The position numbers and the translations under genes are program-made. A DNA stretch of 64,000 bases from Niastella yeongjuensis. Lineage in GTDB: Bacteria; Bacteroidota; Bacteroidia; Chitinophagales; Chitinophagaceae. A model generated the notes under the pieces. The model searched no databases. It saw only the letters and a list, made by a program, of their open reading frames with translations, and had not been told where the DNA came from. Positions 52,531-60,697 of the stretch are shown here, one piece after another. Each line of letters opens with the position of its first letter. Within the stretch, counting starts at the first letter, position 1. Location of the stretch: NCBI RefSeq assembly GCF_900110245.1, contig NZ_FOCZ01000002.1:620001-684000 (forward strand), given 5' to 3'.

Positions 52531-52590
52531 GTTCAAAGTTGAAAGTTCAAGGTTTCTGATTATCGGAACTTTGAACTTTCAACTTTCAAC
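52531..52590. terminator. Long hairpin between convergent genes
   Basis: GTTCAAAGTTGAAAGTTCAA pairs with TTGAACTTTCAACTTTCAAC at 19 of 20 positions around a 20-nt loop. It lies between the converging YhcH and beta-helix genes and is likely a bidirectional transcription stop, although it is built from iterated AAGTTCA/AAGTTGA units and lacks a clean T run. Confidence 0.6.
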
Positions 52591-52596
52591 TGTTTT

Positions 52597-52628
52597 CCCA
52601 TTGCCTATTTCCCATTGCCCATTGCCTT
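52597..52628. repeat. CCCATTG/GGCAATG heptad array overlapping a gene end
   Basis: Units CCCATTG, CCTATTT, CCCATTG, CCCATTG run into the 3' end of the beta-helix gene, so that on the minus strand GGCAATG units encode its last residues (KAMGNGK). Related to the arrays at 46926, 59718 and 60104. Confidence 0.7.
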
Positions 52629-54140
52629 TCTCGCTCGCAACTGGGTTATATAAAGTGATCCTGGTTCAAGACCGTCTTTCTTCTGCCCTTCCCACTCCCC
52701 ATCCGGACGTCCTTTCAATCTGCCGTCGTATTTGTCGCCTTTCAATCCAATGCAATAGTTTTTTCCGTCGGCCCATGGGCTTTGAACGGCCGCGCGTTTG
52801 GCGGTGCAGTTCCACAATATTTGCGTAACGCCAGACCAGCCATGACCACTGCCCCAGTTGCCACGGTCCTGGATGTTTATTTCCCCATCGGTAACAATAT
52901 TATCGTACAGGGTGCCTGAAGCCCAACGGTGGTGCGGGCCGATATCGGCATGTGTTTGTTTTGCGGTGCAGTTATAAAAAACGTTGGGTCCGCAAACGCG
53001 GGCGCCGGTAACATAATCATGACGGCCTTCGGTGGTTTGGCAATTCATAACCAGGTTTTGTTGCCCGTCATTGTTGAATGAATAGCGGCGGCCGCCGGTT
53101 ATCTGCGATTTGGCATCCAGACAGCGGCTGTCGGTCACGGTGATCCATTTGGCCAGGTCGTTCAGGTGAACACAGGCATACCCAAAATAACGGGAGGTTA
53201 CGTTCCGCACCCAGCCATTCTCGATTCTGTTGAATTGAATAGCCGTCCAGCCATGGTCTTCCGACGTGTCTTTATCGTAAGTAGATTCACAGCGCAATTG
53301 CTCGATGCCTACTTTCGACAGGCGGCCATTGAAATTGTATTTATAAATAAACCCGCCGCCGTATTGCTTTTCCAGCGACATTACCACCGGATTGTCGAGG
53401 GTGATGGTATTGCCTTGTACTTTAGTGATGATGCGTTCGTACCGCAGGTCATATTCTTTGGGTTGCCATTGTTTGGTGCCGTCGCGTGCATCGATGACAT
53501 CCATTTTCAGGTCTTTTATCCAGGCTTCAGTACCGGGGCGGAACAAAATGACTTTATCACCTGTTTTAAAGTTGGCGGCCGATTCAACCTGGAAGGAAGT
53601 AGCCCCGGTAGGCACGTATGCATCGGTGATAGCAACTCGGGTGCCGGGCTGTTCTTCTATATTTCCGGTTCCACTAACCATGATGAGCGAGCGTTGGGTG
53701 TTTCCGGTGGCAATTAGTTTGGTTTCGTTCTCTCCATCGCCCTCGCCGCGCAGAATAATGCCGCTGGCGGCAATGCGAATGGTACCGGGGATCTTGTAGA
53801 CACCTTTCTTCAATAAGATGGTACCGCGAAAACCATTGTTATCAGGTGCTTTTTTCGAAAGCTCGTCAATAGCGTCCTGAATAATGGCCTGGCTGTTATC
53901 CTCACCCGCTGAAATGGTTTTTACCACGGGAACAGTGGGGATGGGCTGGTCGCCCTGGTAATAACCTACACGGCTGAAATCGGGTAAGATATTTCCTTTT
54001 TCATCGGGGTGGTATTGTAAGGTGCCATTGGCGTTTAGGGTAACGAATTTCGATTCCCATTTACCGGCTGGGGGTTGAAAACCTGCAGCCAGCACAATAG
54101 CGGTCGATACAACAAGCAGTTGTCGAGGGTGTTTGATCAT
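52605..54140 (-). CDS. Right-handed beta-helix protein, pectate-lyase-like, exported
   Basis: A 511-residue protein with a signal peptide (QLLVVSTAIVLAAGF). From residue ~75 it reads as a pectate-lyase-type beta-helix: GTILLKKGVYKIPGTIRIAASGIILRGEGDG is the usual first turn, followed by VRNVTSRYFGYACVHLNDLAKWITVTDSRCLD, YSFNNDGQQNLVMNCQTTEGRHDY and DIGPHHRWASGTLYDN turns. A short beta-hairpin insertion (~190-270) contains GDKVILFRPGTEAW. Members may be lyases or glycosidases; no catalytic set can be assigned by eye. It faces the enzyme operon on the opposite strand, next to the AraC gene. Its final residues come from a DNA repeat array. Confidence 0.8.
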   Translation of the reverse strand: MIKHPRQLLVVSTAIVLAAGFQPPAGKWESKFVTLNANGTLQYHPDEKGNILPDFSRVGYYQGDQPIPTVPVVKTISAGEDNSQAIIQDAIDELSKKAPDNNGFRGTILLKKGVYKIPGTIRIAASGIILRGEGDGENETKLIATGNTQRSLIMVSGTGNIEEQPGTRVAITDAYVPTGATSFQVESAANFKTGDKVILFRPGTEAWIKDLKMDVIDARDGTKQWQPKEYDLRYERIITKVQGNTITLDNPVVMSLEKQYGGGFIYKYNFNGRLSKVGIEQLRCESTYDKDTSEDHGWTAIQFNRIENGWVRNVTSRYFGYACVHLNDLAKWITVTDSRCLDAKSQITGGRRYSFNNDGQQNLVMNCQTTEGRHDYVTGARVCGPNVFYNCTAKQTHADIGPHHRWASGTLYDNIVTDGEINIQDRGNWGSGHGWSGVTQILWNCTAKRAAVQSPWADGKNYCIGLKGDKYDGRLKGRPDGEWEGQKKDGLEPGSLYITQLRARKAMGNGK

Positions 54141-54159
54141 ACCAATAATGTAGCGTGAT

Positions 54160-55032
54160 TTACTGTTTTTGGATAAATTCTTTCTGGTAACTCAGGGGGC
54201 TTTTACCGGTGATGAGTTTAAAATATTTGTGAAAGCTGGTGAAATTATTGAACCCGCTTTCGAAACAAAGTTGTTTAATGCTCATTTTGTTCTCGATCAG
54301 TAATTTACAGGCATAGCCTACCCGCACTTCAATCAGGAATTGCGAAAAGGTTTTGCTTGTTTTTGATTTGAAATACCGGCAAAATGAGTTGGGACTTATA
54401 TTTGCTACAGAAGCAATTTCATCTAACTGAATGGGGCGTTTGAAATTCCGCAGGGAGAAATCGTAAATGGCGTTGATGCGGTCGTTCTCGTTTTCAGGCA
54501 GTTCGTGTTTAAACCCGATGCTCGACAAGGCCTGTAAATTCGGGCATTCTGCAATGGCTGTTAAGGCCTGGGTGAGCAGTAAAATGCGGTGCGGTCCTTC
54601 GGTATGTAACAAAACATCCAGGAATTCGGCCACTACTATCCGGGTTTTACCAGTGATCTGGATGCCACGTTTTGCTTTTTCGAGAATGTTTTTGATCTTG
54701 ATGTTTTCCGGCAGTTGCAGGAATTGTTCTCCCCAGAAGTTTTCGTTGAAATGGCAAACCCTGATGTCGGCTGCGGCGGGTTCCTTTTCATTAAAATAAT
54801 TGTCATTAAAACGCCAGTAATGCGGCAAACCTGAACCTACCATTACCACATCGCCGTTTTTAAAATTTCTGATGCTGTCACCTACAAACTGGGTACCTTC
54901 ACCCTTTCTAAAGTGGATCAGTTCAACTTCCTGGTGGTAGTGCCAGCGGTTGTTGATGTAAGGAACAAGATCCTGACGAACGCTGAAAGAATGGCGGATC
55001 TCTTTGGATACTTTTAATAACTGGGGCCTCAT
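54160..55032 (-). CDS. AraC-family regulator with cupin sensor domain
   Basis: A 290-residue regulator. The N-terminal cupin (residues ~15-100: YINNRWHYHQEVELIHFRKGEGTQFVGD, NGDVVMVGSGLPHYW) should bind a sugar. The C-terminal two helix-turn-helix units (~190-288: LDEIASVANISPNSFCRYFKSKTSKTFSQFLIEVRV; IKQLCFESGFNNFTSFHKYFKLITGKSPLSYQKE) are complete. It lies at the edge of the second PUL and likely activates it in response to a released sugar such as fucose or a uronate. It stops 20 bp upstream of the beta-helix gene start, so the two form one minus-strand transcript. Confidence 0.92.
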   Translation of the reverse strand: MRPQLLKVSKEIRHSFSVRQDLVPYINNRWHYHQEVELIHFRKGEGTQFVGDSIRNFKNGDVVMVGSGLPHYWRFNDNYFNEKEPAAADIRVCHFNENFWGEQFLQLPENIKIKNILEKAKRGIQITGKTRIVVAEFLDVLLHTEGPHRILLLTQALTAIAECPNLQALSSIGFKHELPENENDRINAIYDFSLRNFKRPIQLDEIASVANISPNSFCRYFKSKTSKTFSQFLIEVRVGYACKLLIENKMSIKQLCFESGFNNFTSFHKYFKLITGKSPLSYQKEFIQKQ

Positions 55033-55452
55033 AATTAAGCTGCTTTTACTTCAAATGGCAATAAATACTGCAATCAGGGGTAATTTAGCTTAACTTTTAG
55101 CAGTGGCGAAAAAACTCTACGCTAACGTTTCCGTAACATATGCAGATTTTCCTGCTGCGTCTTGCAACCTTCTAATTCATAAAACAGTCGCGTCGACACC
55201 TGGCAAACTCCGGTGTGAGTTCTGATCTGATTTATGCCAGATTCCTGTCAGATTTAGCCTAATCTCGCTGTTGTTCCATTCAATCTCCGTATATGTTCCG
55301 TACATGTCTCGTACCTATAAAGAGACGTGACATATACGAGACATGTACGGAACATATACGAAACATGTACGAGACTTCGCTATATCTGAAATAAAGATAT
55401 CAGGGCTCCGGAGTATATCCGAAGCCAGTAAATAAGGGATTTGACAGCTATC
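55033..55452. other. Intergenic region upstream of the AraC gene
   Basis: 420 bp with no gene. It contains CAGATT repeats (about 55218-55260) and the remarkable inverted-repeat cluster at 55288-55375. The AraC promoter should lie in the first ~100 bp; no exact TAnnTTTG was identified. Confidence 0.45.
55288..55375. repeat. Inverted repeat with perfect 26-bp arms
   Basis: The left arm 55288-55313 and right arm 55335-55360 are exact reverse complements (core TGTTCCGTACATGTCTCG) around a 21-nt loop. A partial third unit CGAAACATGTACGAGAC follows at 55359-55375. Each arm contains ACATGT/GTAC sub-palindromes. Confidence 0.85.
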
Positions 55453-56412
55453 TTAATGCTTGTTTACGAACTCCGAAATGGATTTTACCAGTTCGTCGCT
55501 GATGGGCAGTGTGGGAGTTATGTAGGTTTCCAGGTTGGCTTTTCTGTCGCCTTCCACTATTCTGAAGATATGGTTCATGTTCTTTATCAACAATATTTGT
55601 GCCTTGGTGTTCGATTTTGCCAGCAGGTTAGCGTCTTCTTCTTTTACCTGTAAATCGTTGGTTCCCTGGAGAATTAGAATGGGGATGGTGAGTTTTTTTA
55701 TCTCCGCCTGTGGGTCGTAATGAAACCAGGAGATCATATAAGGCTGAACGCTGGGCCTGAACAATGCAAACAGCATTTTGGGCACATTGGCCACTTGTTT
55801 TCCCAGCACCAGGCTGTCGATAATGGGGTAGCTGGAGTCTTTTACTACCGGTGGCTGGGCTGCCAGTTGTTCTTTCAGTATTTTATCGGCAGAACGGCCA
55901 GCGCCGGCGATGGAAATATACCCATGCGCGGTGTTGTGTGCAGCGATCATGCCAATGAGTGACCCTTCACTATGGCCGGCTACAAATACTTTTGAAAAGC
56001 GTTGGTCTTTCTTCAGCCATTCAATCCAGCCGCGGGCATCGTTTATGTAATCTTCAAACCGCAGGTCGGCTTCGGTTTTTCCGGCGGCTTTGCTTTCGCC
56101 AATACCGCGTTTGTCGAACCGCAGCGAAGCAATATTGTTGAAAGCGAGGCCATAGGCGAGTTTTTGCAGGCCCTCATTTTTCATCATGGGGTTGTCGCCA
56201 TTACGGTCTGTTGGGCCCGAACCGGCAATGATAAGAGCCACCGGCATTTTGGCCGGCGCACCTGTTGGAATGGTTAAGGTGCCGGAAATATCGCCGCTGG
56301 CCGTATGCAGTACAACATTTGTTTCCGTATAAGTGGTATCGATAGCTGCTGCCGCCATAAATGGAAGCGTTACAAGCAGGAACAGGAAAGGCACAAGCCT
56401 GAAATTTTTCAT
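55453..56412 (-). CDS. Exported alpha/beta hydrolase
   Basis: A 319-residue protein with signal peptide (LVPFLFLLVTLPFMAAAA). The oxyanion region is ALIIAGSGPTDRNGDN, the nucleophile Ser is in VAGHSEGSLIG, the acid is in LQGTNDLQVKEED and the His in NMNHIFRI, an intact triad. A segment of ~60 residues after the nucleophile forms a lid. The family (S9/DLH-like, often annotated as alpha/beta fold hydrolase) includes esterases and peptidases. An acetyl or feruloyl esterase role with the PUL is conceivable but not supported by a specific motif. Confidence 0.85.
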   Translation of the reverse strand: MKNFRLVPFLFLLVTLPFMAAAAIDTTYTETNVVLHTASGDISGTLTIPTGAPAKMPVALIIAGSGPTDRNGDNPMMKNEGLQKLAYGLAFNNIASLRFDKRGIGESKAAGKTEADLRFEDYINDARGWIEWLKKDQRFSKVFVAGHSEGSLIGMIAAHNTAHGYISIAGAGRSADKILKEQLAAQPPVVKDSSYPIIDSLVLGKQVANVPKMLFALFRPSVQPYMISWFHYDPQAEIKKLTIPILILQGTNDLQVKEEDANLLAKSNTKAQILLIKNMNHIFRIVEGDRKANLETYITPTLPISDELVKSISEFVNKH

Positions 56413-56451
56413 AATCGGTTTATCTTGGTATGGTAATCTGTGGCGGAGTGG

Positions 56452-57276
56452 TTATTTCTTACTGTACTCCCTCAGCATTTGTTTTTCTTTCTGGCTCAGG
56501 CTATTCATGCCCCGTTTACTTATTTTGTCGAGGATCCGGTCAATTTCCTGTTGCTGATTGAATTTACGCTCGTTGTATTTGTGATCTACCGAGTAGTGGT
56601 TCTTGTGCATATTGAAAAACAGGTTGTCGATAAGCAGGATGTGCGGCCTGGTTATGATCAGGTAAATGAACCCCAGGGTGGGGACCGCGATGATTAAAAT
56701 AGTCAGCCAGTTTTCAATCAGTGCAGCTGGTTGCAAGGCGATAGCCACCAGCATACCGATCATGGCGCCGCCCAAATGCGCTTCATGCCCCACGTTGTCT
56801 CTTTTTGAACGTACCCCATAAATGGTAAGGCCAATGTACAGCAGGCCAAACAGCCAGCCGGGTAAGAAAAAGATCCTGATACCGGGATCCAGTGCAATGA
56901 TGGCAAAAATGCCGCCATTTACGGCGCCGGAAGCACCTACGGACGTGTAATCGCCCTGGTTTTTATAGATCAGCAGGGAAAGCAGGTTGCCGCCTACCAT
57001 GCTGGCAAAATACACCAGTAAAAACCCCAATGGCCCCAGTGCGCCGACAAGCAAATCAGCAAAGAAAAACAAGCCCAGCATATTGAAAATAAGGTGCATC
57101 CAGTTCACATGCAAAAAGCCAGAGGTAACGAGTCTTTTATAATCCTTGTACAATCGAACCTTGTCGACCCCAAATTCGTATTTCTCAAAAAAGAAATGGT
57201 TTTTAAACCCCTGGTAGGAAACTACACCGGTTACGATGATAACTATCCAACTGATATATCCTGCAATTCCGTTCAT
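56452..57276 (-). CDS. Rhomboid-family intramembrane serine protease
   Basis: Six-transmembrane protease fold. The first segment begins at residue ~5. The HVNWMHLIFNMLGLFFF helix precedes the catalytic motif G-A-S-G-A (nucleophile Ser in SVGASGAVNGGIFA), and the catalytic His is in GHEAHLGGAMIGM. After the last membrane segment a ~65-residue basic cytoplasmic tail follows (HYSVDHKYNERKFNQQQEIDRIL). Both catalytic residues are intact. Substrates are unknown, and the gene seems unrelated to the PUL. Confidence 0.92.
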   Translation of the reverse strand: MNGIAGYISWIVIIVTGVVSYQGFKNHFFFEKYEFGVDKVRLYKDYKRLVTSGFLHVNWMHLIFNMLGLFFFADLLVGALGPLGFLLVYFASMVGGNLLSLLIYKNQGDYTSVGASGAVNGGIFAIIALDPGIRIFFLPGWLFGLLYIGLTIYGVRSKRDNVGHEAHLGGAMIGMLVAIALQPAALIENWLTILIIAVPTLGFIYLIITRPHILLIDNLFFNMHKNHYSVDHKYNERKFNQQQEIDRILDKISKRGMNSLSQKEKQMLREYSKK

Positions 57277-57378
57277 AATATGAATAAGTTCATTGTAATA
57301 AACATACTAACGATAAGCGAAGGTTGCAAATAATTGTTAATTACGGACTGTACGCTTTACAAAAGGGTAATAGCGCGT

Positions 57379-58398
57379 TTATTGACCGGTAACAGCCGTA
57401 GAAGCCCGCTCAATTAGCTGCGAAGGCAGGATCATTTTTTTCTCGTAGGGCATCAGCATCTTCTTTTCTATCAGTTTAAACAAAATGCTGGCTGCTTCAC
57501 GGCCAATATCGTACGCTGGTTGAATGATGGTAGAAAGCGCAGGGTCGAATAAGGCGGCCGCCTGCAGGTTCGAAAAACTGATCACCTTCACGTCCTGCGG
57601 AATATGCAGGTTTATTTCCTTGCATACTTCGTACGTGTTTACCGCAAATTTTTCAATGGCAGCAAAAATGCCATCGGGGCGGGGCTGGTCCTGAAACAGT
57701 TTTCGTAATATTTCGCGGTTGGTATAATCTTTCGATGTTAGTTCAACGATCTGGGGTGGCGTAGCTATTTTAAATTTTTCCAGTGCCGAAAGGTAGCCCA
57801 CTTTGCGCCGGTTTGAAATGGAAAGATTGCCTGCCATTCCCAAAAAAGCGATGTTTTTGCAACCTCTTTTCAACAAATGTTCCGTTGCCTTGAAAGCCAT
57901 TTCGGCGTCGTTGGTCATTATGTTGGGCACATCGAGCTCTTCACTGGTTCTATCAAAAAGTACCACGGGAATGCCCGCCTGCCGCCAGGCATCGATGTGA
58001 TCGTAATTGCTGGTGGTATTCGATACCGAGATCATAATGCCATCTACCCGGCCATTACGCAGCAGTTGTAGAATATCGCGCTCTTTGTTGTAATCTTCGT
58101 GCGACAGGTAAATGAGCACATGGTAACCTTTGCTGGGCGTTACCGATTCAATGCCATTGATGACCTGGGAGAAAAAGTTATTTTCTATTTCCGGAATGAT
58201 GACGGCAATTGTCTTGCTTTTGTTCTGGCGTAAACTGCTGGCATGGGGATTGGGTTGGAACCCAAGCTTCAGGGCCAGTTCGCGCACCCGTTCTTTGGTT
58301 TGCGAACTGATTTCATGACTGTCGCGCAAAGCGCGGCTAACCGTTGAAACGGCCAGGTTCAATTCTTTCGCTAACTTCTTTAAATTCACTTGATCCAT
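57379..58398 (-). CDS. LacI-family transcriptional regulator
   Basis: A 339-residue repressor. The N-terminal helix-turn-helix and hinge are complete (LKKLAKELNLAVSTVSRALRDSHEI ... GFQPNPHASSLRQ), followed by a periplasmic-binding-protein-like effector domain (TIAVIIPEIENNFFSQVINGIES; VPVVLFDRTSEE; DGIFAAIEKFAVN; STIIQPAYDIGREA). It is divergent from uxuA across a 149-bp spacer, so it likely controls uxuA and possibly the PUL, with a uronate or mannonate-type effector (inference). Confidence 0.93.
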   Translation of the reverse strand: MDQVNLKKLAKELNLAVSTVSRALRDSHEISSQTKERVRELALKLGFQPNPHASSLRQNKSKTIAVIIPEIENNFFSQVINGIESVTPSKGYHVLIYLSHEDYNKERDILQLLRNGRVDGIMISVSNTTSNYDHIDAWRQAGIPVVLFDRTSEELDVPNIMTNDAEMAFKATEHLLKRGCKNIAFLGMAGNLSISNRRKVGYLSALEKFKIATPPQIVELTSKDYTNREILRKLFQDQPRPDGIFAAIEKFAVNTYEVCKEINLHIPQDVKVISFSNLQAAALFDPALSTIIQPAYDIGREAASILFKLIEKKMLMPYEKKMILPSQLIERASTAVTGQ

Positions 58399-58547
58399 AT
58401 AGGCGGCTTCCCTTGCAAAGATTGAGAATTACGGGCTATTTTTGCAACATTTTTCGAAATCGTTTGCAAAGAAATTGCTAACTATTCTGAAGTATGTATT
58501 CATTACAAATTGTATCCTTGTAAAAATTGCGCTCTAAACAATTACTT
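58399..58547. promoter_or_regulatory. Divergent lacI-uxuA control region
   Basis: The 149-bp spacer contains TTTGCAA (58441-58447) and CGTTTGCAAA (58461-58470), a repeated half-site of the kind LacI-family proteins bind (ATCGTTTGC), plus TATCCTTG (58513-58520), one mismatch from the -7 box TAnnTTTG, for uxuA. A full symmetrical operator was not found. Confidence 0.45.
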
Positions 58548-59714
58548 ATGTATCAATTTGAACAAACTATGCGCTGGTTCGGCCCTTCCGATCCGGTTAG
58601 TCTGGCTGATATTAGACAAGCTGGTTGTACTGGTGTTGTGTCTGCATTACACCATGTACCCAATGGTACCGCCTGGACCAAAGAAGAGATCCTGAAACGC
58701 AAACAAACCATTGAAGCCGCCGGATTAACCTGGTCGGTGGTAGAAAGCGTTCCTGTGCATGAAGACATCAAAACACAAAAGGGAAATTACAAACAATACA
58801 TTGCCAACTATTGTGAAAGCATTCGCAACCTGGCAGCCTGCGGCATTTATGTGGTTACCTACAATTTTATGCCCGTGCTCGACTGGACACGCACCGACCT
58901 GGCCTACACCGTTGAAGACGGCAGTAAAGCCCTCCGGTTCGAAAAAGCTGCCATGGTGGCATTTGACGTGTACATGCTGAAAAGACCCGGCGCAGAAAAG
59001 GATTATTCTGCCGATGAACTGGCCAAAGCAAAAGAGCGACTGGCCGGCATGTCGGACGATGAAAAGAACCTGTTACAGCGCAATGTAATCGCTGGTTTGC
59101 CCGGAAGTGAAGAAAGCTTCAGCCTGCAACAGTTTCAGGCCGCCCTCGATACCTACGAAGGCATAGACGCCAGCAGACTGCAGCAAAACCTGATCGAGTT
59201 TTTACAACAGGTAGCGCCCGTAGCCGATCAGGTGGGCGTAAAACTGGTGGTTCACCCCGATGACCCCCCATATGCTATTTTCGGTTTACCCCGCGTGGTA
59301 AGTACCGCCCAACAGGTACAACAGTTGTTCGAAGCGGTGCCCAATACCAGCAATGGCCTTTGCTTTTGCACCGGCTCCTTTGGCGTACGCGCCGATAACG
59401 ACCTTCCCGCTATGGTGTTACAATTTGGCGACCGCATCAATTTCATTCACTTACGCAGCACCCAGCGCGATGCAGACGGTAATTTTTACGAAGCAAACCA
59501 CCTGGAAGGCGACGTAGACATGTACAGCGTAGTGAAAAACCTGGTTCTGGTAATGCAAAAGCGGCAGGTTAACCTGGCTATGCGTCCCGACCACGGCCAC
59601 CAAATGCTGGATGATCTGAATAAAAAGACCAACCCCGGTTATTCGGCCATTGGGCGTTTACGCGGCCTGGCGGAATTGAGAGGATTGGAGTTGGGGATAG
59701 GAAGGTCGATGTAG
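58548..59714 (+). CDS. uxuA: Mannonate dehydratase
   Basis: Converts D-mannonate to 2-keto-3-deoxygluconate in glucuronate catabolism; cytoplasmic. The start at 58548 gives the usual opening [21 protein letters not shown]; a TTG 21 bp upstream is not needed. Further motifs are [61 protein letters not shown] (metal-binding Cys and His region) and [10 protein letters not shown]. The length of 388 residues is normal. Its partners for the pathway (isomerase, reductase, kinase, aldolase) are not in the window, so they must lie elsewhere. Confidence 0.95.
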   Translation: MYQFEQTMRWFGPSDPVSLADIRQAGCTGVVSALHHVPNGTAWTKEEILKRKQTIEAAGLTWSVVESVPVHEDIKTQKGNYKQYIANYCESIRNLAACGIYVVTYNFMPVLDWTRTDLAYTVEDGSKALRFEKAAMVAFDVYMLKRPGAEKDYSADELAKAKERLAGMSDDEKNLLQRNVIAGLPGSEESFSLQQFQAALDTYEGIDASRLQQNLIEFLQQVAPVADQVGVKLVVHPDDPPYAIFGLPRVVSTAQQVQQLFEAVPNTSNGLCFCTGSFGVRADNDLPAMVLQFGDRINFIHLRSTQRDADGNFYEANHLEGDVDMYSVVKNLVLVMQKRQVNLAMRPDHGHQMLDDLNKKTNPGYSAIGRLRGLAELRGLELGIGRSM

Positions 59715-60170
59715 GAGGGCAGTAGGCAGTGGGCTAGCAGCCAATGGGCAATGGGAATAGCCGAAAGCTGCAATAGGCCCTCCTACGCCAAGGCTTCGGG
59801 GGACGAAGCAGACGGCAGACAAAAAACAGCCAAAAGCCAAATACAGCCCCAAGCTGTAAGCATTTAGCTATAAGCTGGTACAACGCTACGCAGAAATACT
59901 CAAGATACAAGGCACAGGATCTCTTTTGAGGTCTTGTGCTTTTTTATTTGGAACCTAAACCCACACCTGCCACCCGCAAAGCGGGACAAGCTCTCCCAGG
60001 AGGGGATTCCTTTTAGGTGTTAACGTATTAACCTGTTAACCGGCCTCGCCCGCCGGAGCCTTGGCGTAGTCGGGGCGTAGTCGGGTCAACTTTCTGCCTT
60101 CCTTCCTACTGCCTACTGCCCACTGCCTACTGCCTTTGGCTGTTTCTGTCTGCCTTCTGCCCTCTGCCCT
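59711..60170. repeat. Nested inverted-repeat array with heptad units
   Basis: Several nested pairs lie on the two sides of the region. GTAGGAGGGC (59711-59720) pairs with GCCCTCCTAC (59777-59786). GGCAGTAGGCAGTGGGC (59718-59734) pairs exactly with 60118-60134. CTACGCCAAGGC (59784-59795) pairs exactly with 60057-60068. A GCAGAC/ACAGCCAAAAG block at about 59810-59840 pairs imperfectly with 60131-60160. The whole forms a long mosaic palindrome around a terminator. Confidence 0.75.
59912..59949 (+). terminator. Strong intrinsic terminator
   Basis: GCACAGGATCTC pairs fully (two G-U) with GAGGTCTTGTGC around a TTTT loop, followed by TTTTTTATTT. It lies 198 bp after the uxuA stop codon. Confidence 0.85.
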
Positions 60171-60697
60171 TAATGTTATACCAATGATTACAGTTTATTA
60201 ATAAGGTGCCGGTAAACCAACAATATGTACGTATTACTAATTGATTGATAGGTATCTATTTCATTGTAAAGCTGACTGGGTATTTTAGAAATTACCACAT
60301 TATGGTATATAAAAATAGACGGCCGATATTGCATAATATCAAAAAACTTTCTACTTTTGAGCGACTTCATTAACCTCTGATCGTCCAACATCCTCTGTAA
60401 TTACCGGTCGTTACCCGATTTTCCTTTCGAATCACCCCATTGGCCCGATTTCCTTCGAAAGCCTCTGAACCAATCCTTTCGAATAGCCTCTGGTTTACTA
60501 TTTACTTGTGTACCGTTTTTGATTTATTGGACCTCAATAGCCTATTACGATCTGATATTCTCGTGACAAACGCAGAAGGGATGGTCATGTAGCTATTGCC
60601 TTTTATTGGATTTTGAGTTTAAATTTTTTTGTTTCTCAGTAGCGCGTGTGACTGAGGGAAGCGGGAGCTTTGCGTTGAAACGTATATAACCGGAAAA
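60171..60697. promoter_or_regulatory. Leader/promoter region of the exopolysaccharide locus
   Basis: About 530 bp without a convincing gene. It contains three related TTTCGAA-centred direct repeats (about 60422-60492: CCTTTCGAATCACC, TCCTTCGAAAGCCTCTG, CCTTTCGAATAGCCTCTGG) and, 40 bp before the UpxY start, a hairpin CTCAGT/ACTGAG with a 10-nt loop (60635-60656). UpxY-type proteins act on the 5' leader of their own operon, so this hairpin is a candidate target. Confidence 0.45.

Noticed and set aside
43421-60170. CRISPR array
   Set aside because: The repeats are 7-bp units without constant long repeats and unique spacers, and no cas genes are seen.
60188-60391. 67-residue minus-strand frame before the exopolysaccharide locus
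   Set aside because: AT-rich composition, no domain, no ribosome-binding or promoter support; likely chance.
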